Shown here piece after piece: positions 58,301-64,000 of a DNA stretch of 64,000 nucleotides; position 1 is the stretch's first letter, and each line of letters begins with the position of its first letter. Below the pieces are notes generated by a model, which was not told the origin of the DNA, did no database searches, and saw only the letters and a program-made list of their open reading frames with translations. Both the position numbers and the translations under genes were made by a program. Source of the DNA: Opisthocomus hoazin (Eukaryota; Chordata; Aves; Opisthocomiformes; Opisthocomidae); the NCBI RefSeq assembly GCF_030867145.1, contig NC_134433.1, positions 9,003,216 to 9,067,215 of the forward strand, read 5' to 3'.

Positions 58301-61300
58301 CAACCTCAAAGATTGCTTTATATTTCATTTATTATATCAGTTCTATTCTTTTAATGCTACCTACAGCTGGCTCACGTGGACTAAAGATAGCCCAGTGTTT
58401 TTAGGACTGCTGAATAAGCTTTTTCCTAATTATTCATTATAACTGCAGGAATATTTCATTATCAGTCTGATTTCACACGGTTCAAGGCTGGATATAGAGC
58501 AACAAATGTGTCCATGTTGGAACCAACCAGTTAATTCTCTGAAAGCAAAATTAGACCGTTTAGCAGCAAGCAACTGGAAAGATGAAACTGTATCAAATTC
58601 CACACAACAGAAAAATTACTCTAGCTTTTACTGCTTAGTAAACAGAGCTGAAGCTTGACACTATGGTTGCAACATATTGCAAATATTTCCTTTAAAAAAA
58701 ACAAAGGGGGAGGGGCTGGGGGGGGAGGTTACCAAGTAAGGATCCATATTACAGGTCAGCGTGATACTGAGCTAAACACTCAGAACAGCCTATATCTGCT
58801 AACAAAATGCGTGCTGGTCACTGGGTTTGCTTCTGAAGGTAAAGTGTAACTACTGAGAACCCAAAATCAAGGTTGAAGTTCCCACACAAACTTTTAATAA
58901 AATGAGAACATCTGTCCTGTCAAAAAACGCTACATAATATACTGTCACACGTGGCGTAAGGTGCCATAGCACCACACTTCCTGTGTTCAAAGGTGTTATT
59001 CAGACTCTTCTAGAGGTGTGATCTTTAAAACATTTTATTTCCTTCTAACTTTTTGCCAAACTAATTTGACTGTCAAAGACCAAGGTTTTACACATTATCA
59101 GCTCGTGTTTATTTACTCATCACCTAAAGAAAAACAAATCACCCAAACTGCTTCAGTCCCACCAAGACCGGCTTCCCTCAGCACAGCAGACGAAGAACAT
59201 ACTACAAGGGATCTGCAGACCGATGTGAAGATGACTCCACAGAGAGAACATGCTAAAAATGAGTCCAAATCACCACATTAAACATTGCATCACTAACCTG
59301 ACAGCTAGCTACAGCGATTCCGAATGTCCTTTACTGTTACTCCAACCAAAGTTTTCAGAAGAACAAGAACTTGGCTGGAGAAATCTCAGGTGAGTACTGT
59401 ACCTGAATTTGGTCCTTCAAAGTGAGACAAGTGGAAAACGCACAGGCACGATTTGAGATTCTCACTTTAAAGTAGGAGTAAACCATTTAAAGTTCACCTA
59501 AATCTATTCCACTGTTCTTTATCGCCACCAACGAAAGCAGCTTACTGTATATCAGATTCTATGGCCAACTTTGTCAGAGAAATCAGATCACCCTCCCCTT
59601 CCAATTTCCCCTCTTCTAAGTACACTCCATAACAGGAGGTTAGTCCTTTCTTACTCTCTCTATACTCAAATACCTGTTCTGCAGATTTCTGCTACTCAGA
59701 GTTTGACACAACTGTCCCAAGAAGAGTCTTTATATTCATGACAGCTCCAGCAGAAAACCAGATCATTTCCTGAATGGAAAATGAGGTCTGAACAAAAAGG
59801 CACTAGCCATATTTTGTTAGCATGCAAGACTCATCCCCACCAAGTCTTTGTCCAGAGGGAGCCCGCAGAGTGGAGAACTTGCATGGAAGCACATGCCACT
59901 ATGGCTTGACTGCCTTTAGCATCTGTGATAACAACCCCCCCCAAATTCATCTACTACTGCTAAACAGCAGGAAGATAAAGAGATTTTTAAAATCACCAAT
60001 GTGTCTTCTGAAAGATGAACCACTAGGTAAGCAACGCTTATCAGAACAAAGTATTCACCATTTTTGAGCCAAGAATAGAGAGATTTATAGAACACACACG
60101 AAGTTTTCATCACAGATTTCTTCAAAATCATCGCTTTATGATAAAAATCACAGAACACACAAGTGTTCTGCAGAGATTTGGCAACCTGCAACTAAAAATA
60201 TATTTACATGGAAAAGCAAACCAGCTGCTTCCAGACAAATGCATGTGTTCCACCAGCCATGCTATTTCTGATAAGAGGATGCTCAAGAATGCCACACGCC
60301 AGCTTTGTAGGCTAGACTTGGATACCTCTGGCAAAGTAGTCACTATCTAGTAAACACAGCTCAAAACAGTATGGTTATCAAAACATTACCCACCCGCTCT
60401 AAGCGCTCCCATACCAGGATAAACAACACACACACTGGAGTCTGAGAGCACACATACCAAAACTGTACACTCAACAAAACAAACAAACCTTAAATTCAAA
60501 GAGATATTTATAGAATTTGGAGCAACATTTGTTATCTACCCTTGATCTCTTTCAGGGGAAAAAGCATGCAGACAACAAGCATAATTGTCAGCGATTATGT
60601 GGACGCAATATTAAATTACATGGATTTTCTTTGTAGTTTAAATTGGATTTTATAGACAAATTGAACAAAAAGGAACTGAGATATTATCCAGTCAAGAGAG
60701 CCAAGAAGGTTAGCGTCCTGGATTCAGGACAAAGGCAAACGGGCACAAACTGAAGCAGAGGAAGTTCCGTCTGAACATGAGGAAGAACTTCTTTCCTCTG
60801 AGGGTGACGGAGCACTGGAACAGGCTGCCCAGGGAGGTTGTGGAGTCTCCTTCTCTGAAGATACTCCAGACCCACCTGGACAAGGTCCTGTGCAGCCTGC
60901 TGTAGGTGACCCTGCCTCGGCAGGGGGGTTGGACTAGATGACCCACAGAGGTCCCTTCCAACCCCAAACATTCTGTGATCAAAATGTATGGCTTGCAATC
61001 TTGTCTCTGCTCTGTTCATTCTTCTAACCTCCCCTCTCATTGAGAATGCTAGACAACAGTACGGTTTTCTGCTAGTTTTAAGAAATGTGATAAATTATAT
61101 GCTGGTACAGCATCAACTGACAACCCAGAGAGCAGAGTACTTTTCTTTTTTACTCCTTTGAGATGTTTGAAAATTCCTTAGAACTGGCTAGAAGTTGAAG
61201 ATATTCAGTTTATGCCTTAAAAGCATATAAATCCATCCTCATAACAGAGCAGATAAAGATGGAGGATAAATACAACATTGTTGGCTGGAAATGCCATTTT

Positions 61301-63519
61301 GGATGAGGAATTGATCACAAGTCTTCAAACAGCGCATCCCAAACGATTAAGAAAATTCCTCCTTTGGTATTGACTGTGAACGCATGAATATTCCTTATTT
61401 TGCTAGCCAAACACAGCATTTTGTGCGCTCAGTATTTGCTTGTTTCTTTTAAGGTGAAATTGAATGTCCTTTTCCTAATTTTGATCTAACTCTTAGTCTC
61501 CTTGAAGAAAAAACTCACAGGTTTAATGACAAAGAAATTAAAAAACCTTTGCAAAGAAGTTTAAGCAATTATTTCAAGCTGCACTCTGAAGACCAGATTT
61601 CCCCCTCCTGTTACATAAAGTACATGTTCCTCTGTGTTACAGGCCTATAAAGCTTTCCTAGCTGACATTAATTACAGATTAATCAACCGATCACCTTTTC
61701 CTTTAGGACCACAGGCAATATTTATTTCCCTTTTAAAGGAGTATAGTTGAAAATGCTATTTATCTGCTGTACTAAACTTCTAAATGCTAACTGGCACAGA
61801 GTTAAGGCCACTAAGTTTAGGTGAGCTGTGCTGTCAGCTGAGCAACTTGCAACTCCAACTGCTATGCTATCAGTACATTCAGATTTGGGAAAAAAAAAAA
61901 ACCAAAACAAAACAGTGCTGAGATTTTAGTTATTGAAAAGACTCTCCTAGCTGAGAGAGACTGTTTTCTGAAAATTCTTACTGGCAGTTTGTTGGTAATG
62001 CACTGCCAGGACTTTTACACTATGAACTCTGCATCTTCTGGGTTGTTTATACAAGACTCACCACACTGATCCAATTTTGAACCTTCTTTCCAGCTTTAGC
62101 TGAAGTCTTTTTTCGCTTAACAGGGATAAATCCTTCTCTTAAAAACAGCTGATGTCTTAAAATTCTAGTGGCAGTAATTCTGTAGCCAGAACACTGGCAA
62201 ATAGGCTTTACTCTGACTCCTACCCTTTATAAATCAGGACTACAGGAAGAGCAGTCTCACCGAATACCAAACAGCAGTTATGCAACTACAACTAGCAATA
62301 CTCAAGAATCTGTAAGTCTCAGAAAAAGAATTCCATTTTGCAACACTAATATTGATTGCTTGTTACAACACAGTAAAAAACAGACAAAATACTTCTTATG
62401 TGGAATGCTTGTTATATTCAGTACTGCGTTTCTTCCGCTGACAGCAAGCGGAAACGAGCAAATACAGTGATGTGGCAGATTATCAGATGTTAGTCTACTC
62501 CTTTATTAAATATAAGATCATTTATTACATTAAAATCATCTTAGAATACCTTGAAGACTACTGTAAGGCTGTGGAGAAGACAAATTCACTTAAATGCAAG
62601 TTTTAATAATATGATAAACAAAGATTCCAAAGTATTGATCTATTATGACAGGTTCAATTTCCTGCCTGCCTGAGAGAGAAATACACCAAATCTTCAAACT
62701 CAACAACAACAAAAAATATCCAAACACAACACAAGGCACTTCAATCTACTTCCATAAACTCTTCTAAGTCACAGATCTTTGAACAACAACAAAATCTTTC
62801 CAAACTCCAGGGCAATTATCTTTAATCATCTAGAGCCCGTTGCGACAGCAAGGTTCTGTATTTCCTAGGAAGCCAGGAGTACTACATTGCACAAACATGG
62901 CTTACCTTTAACAAAGACGAAGGGCGTTTTAGGAATAGTGCCCGTTAATAACCTCCAAATAAGTTTATAATATGTGAGAAAAGAAATAAAGTGGCAGAAC
63001 TGTAAAGGAAATTTTATAAATCTGCAGTCAGTCCAGAAAAATCTAAGGGGAGCTTTCCTTGAGTTCATTTGATGTTATGATAGACTTTACAAGGCCTCCT
63101 GCTTTTACAAGCTGAAGGCTAGACCTTACTGTCTTCTAAGGTGCAATCCTCTTACTGAATCCACATAATCAGGTACAATACCTTTATGGATTCAAATACA
63201 GGATTAGGTCATGATGACTTCCATGAACAAAGAGCTGAAAGTTGGCAGAAGGCTATGCGTATTTCTGAGGAATTATAGCAGAGCTTTAGAAATGAACTCA
63301 TGCATAACAATACAAGTGTATCTTGAAACGGAAATTGAAGAACTAGATTTCAACATGCCTTTTTCATTTCATTTTCTAGGTTTTCTTCTTCTTGGCCTTC
63401 AGACAGTCGTCTTCTTAACTCTGCTATCTCCCGTTCCACATTTTCTCGATACTGATTCCACTGAGCTCGCTCTTGCTCCAACCTGTGATGATACTGGAGC
63501 TCATAGTCACGGACAGTCT
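37302..63519 (-). CDS. RABEP1: RABEP1 (Rabaptin-5), 3' 15 coding exons; 5' end beyond the window
   Basis: Exons in transcript order: 63519 (or 63517)-63359, 56702-56583, 53648-53513, 52745-52567, 51608-51483, 48827-48360, 46207-46103, 45343-45227, 43963-43865, 42447-42307, 41597-41408, 41114-41059, 40332-40234, 39398-39282, 37403-37302. They encode about 737 residues, matching human 127-862, and stop after DINQLPET. Almost all of it is coiled coil. The large exon 48827-48360 is the disordered linker: it carries [12 protein letters not shown], where FGPLV is the known GGA1 GAE-domain ligand and DESD resembles a caspase-3 site. A CDMC cysteine pair lies in 46207-46103. The C-terminal coil is the known Rab5-GTP binding region, acting with RABGEF1 in early endosome fusion. 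The segment encoded by 51608-51483 (acidic, Lys/Gln-rich) diverges most from human. The first exon listed appears to use a GC donor. If the human 18-exon plan holds, three exons are missing to the right. Confidence 0.95.
37404..39281 (-). other. RABEP1: RABEP1 last intron
   Basis: This intron of 1.9 kb lies between the last two coding exons. The stretch 38760-39080 is less AT-rich than its surroundings but matches no family I recognise. Confidence 0.5.
42448..48359 (-). other. RABEP1: RABEP1 introns between exons 42447-42307 and 48827-48360
   Basis: Four introns (42448-43864, 43964-45226, 45344-46102, 46208-48359) are AT-rich with A/T homopolymers and the G17 run. No additional gene or transposon was recognised in them. 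Confidence 0.5.
43589..43605 (+). repeat. Poly(G) tract of 17 nt in a RABEP1 intron
   Basis: A run of 17 G followed by CGCGG in otherwise AT-rich intronic DNA. It reads as poly(C) in the RABEP1 transcript. Confidence 0.85.
48828..51482 (-). other. RABEP1: RABEP1 intron of 2.7 kb
   Basis: AT-rich intron with an A-run of about 22 nt near 50923-50944. No gene, RNA gene or known repeat family was recognised. Confidence 0.5.
53649..56582 (-). other. RABEP1: RABEP1 intron of 2.9 kb
   Basis: Mostly AT-rich. The part 53885-54900 is somewhat GC-richer and could be an old repeat, but I could not assign it to a family. No coding content was seen. Confidence 0.45.
56703..63358 (-). other. RABEP1: RABEP1 intron of 6.7 kb, probable GC-AG type
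   Basis: The largest intron fully inside the window. On the minus strand it starts GCATGT after AAAAAG and ends TTCAG. It contains the CR1 copy at 60724-60979. The remainder is AT-rich and unrecognised. Confidence 0.6.
60724..60979 (+). mobile_element. CR1 LINE 3' end, forward, in a RABEP1 intron
   Basis: A 5'-truncated CR1 tail reading GGGCACAAACTGAAGCAG, TGGAACAGGCTGCCCAGG, GTGGAGTCTCCTTCTCTGAA and GTTGGACTAGATGACC, ending in ATTCTGTGAT. It is antisense to RABEP1 within its largest visible intron (56703-63358). It looks fairly young, with long uninterrupted matches to the remembered consensus, but is too short to be active. Confidence 0.92.
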
Positions 63520-64000
63520 CTATAAAACAGCATTTTCAAAACTTATTTTCAATGTAAGTTTAAAAAAAAAAAAGAGCTTTAAGAACTCCATCTCCAACCA
63601 GGCAATAAATTATCATAATTGATCAAAACTAGAACAACAGTGAACTCTCCCTTCTTCTCTCTTCCCTTTGACTCTTGCCCCAGAATCCAACTACATAAGC
63701 AAATGCTCCAAAGGAACTGCATCTGAATTTCTACCATTATTAGAACACAAACAAATAAGCCCCCCAAACTGTGTAACTTAATTTCAAAACAACATACACA
63801 CCTAACATCCTATTTAGCAGCACATTTTGTACCTCCAAACACATCATCCAAACAGACTACCAAAACCCTACTTACGTAGTCCAAAAATGCAAAGGAACTA
63901 GAACTTCTCACATTGTTTTCATTGCCCTATTATTAGTATTACCCCTTCAGGTAAGGCACTGTCTTTGTTTACACACGTACAGCAGCTGGCACAACTGAGT
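63520..64000 (-). other. RABEP1: Start of the next RABEP1 intron, cut by the window edge
   Basis: AT-rich intronic sequence follows the acceptor TTTTATAG. No upstream RABEP1 coding exon is visible, so the N-terminal exons lie to the right. Confidence 0.65.

Overview
The window looks like a stretch of bird (or close sauropsid) nuclear genome. The coding exons read almost like the human orthologues, the recognisable interspersed repeats are all CR1-type LINE fragments, the introns are short, and the gene starts sit in CpG-rich islands. There are five protein-coding genes: DHX33 (+), C1QBP (+), RPAIN (-), NUP88 (+) and RABEP1 (-). From recall, this is the gene neighbourhood of human 17p13.2, read in the opposite direction. 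No bacterial, viral, CRISPR or retroviral content was seen. All exon limits were read by hand from splice signals, codon phase and recalled human protein sequences. Each assembled reading frame closes without internal stops.

Layout: 1-385 is a reverse-oriented CR1 fragment. DHX33, a nucleolar/cytosolic DEAH helicase with 12 coding exons, runs from 674 to 11262 and has a long 3' UTR ending near 13615. A small degenerate minisatellite and a duplicated B-box-like motif lie before C1QBP (14623-18674, 6 exons, mitochondrial matrix p32). C1QBP converges on RPAIN (19694-22344, 7 exons, RPA importer). RPAIN and NUP88 (22448-32873, 17 exons, nuclear pore) start head to head with only 103 bp between their ATGs. 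NUP88 converges on RABEP1, whose poly(A) region is near 33275. Fifteen coding exons of RABEP1 (37302-63519) are present, and its first exons lie beyond the right edge. The left 33 kb is visibly GC-richer and gene-dense. The right 31 kb is AT-rich and is mostly RABEP1 introns.

The genes do not form one pathway. Four are housekeeping functions linked mainly by location: rRNA synthesis and RNA sensing (DHX33), mitochondrial matrix homeostasis (C1QBP), nuclear import of RPA (RPAIN) and the pore itself (NUP88). RABEP1 is a Rab5/Rab4 endosome effector. I found no convincing undescribed system. The best leads are the very compact RPAIN/NUP88 promoter with mirrored ATGGCGGC start elements, a probable GC-AG intron in RABEP1, a self-complementary G-run/C-run pair in the 125-nt first intron of C1QBP, and a tandem B-box-like motif before C1QBP.
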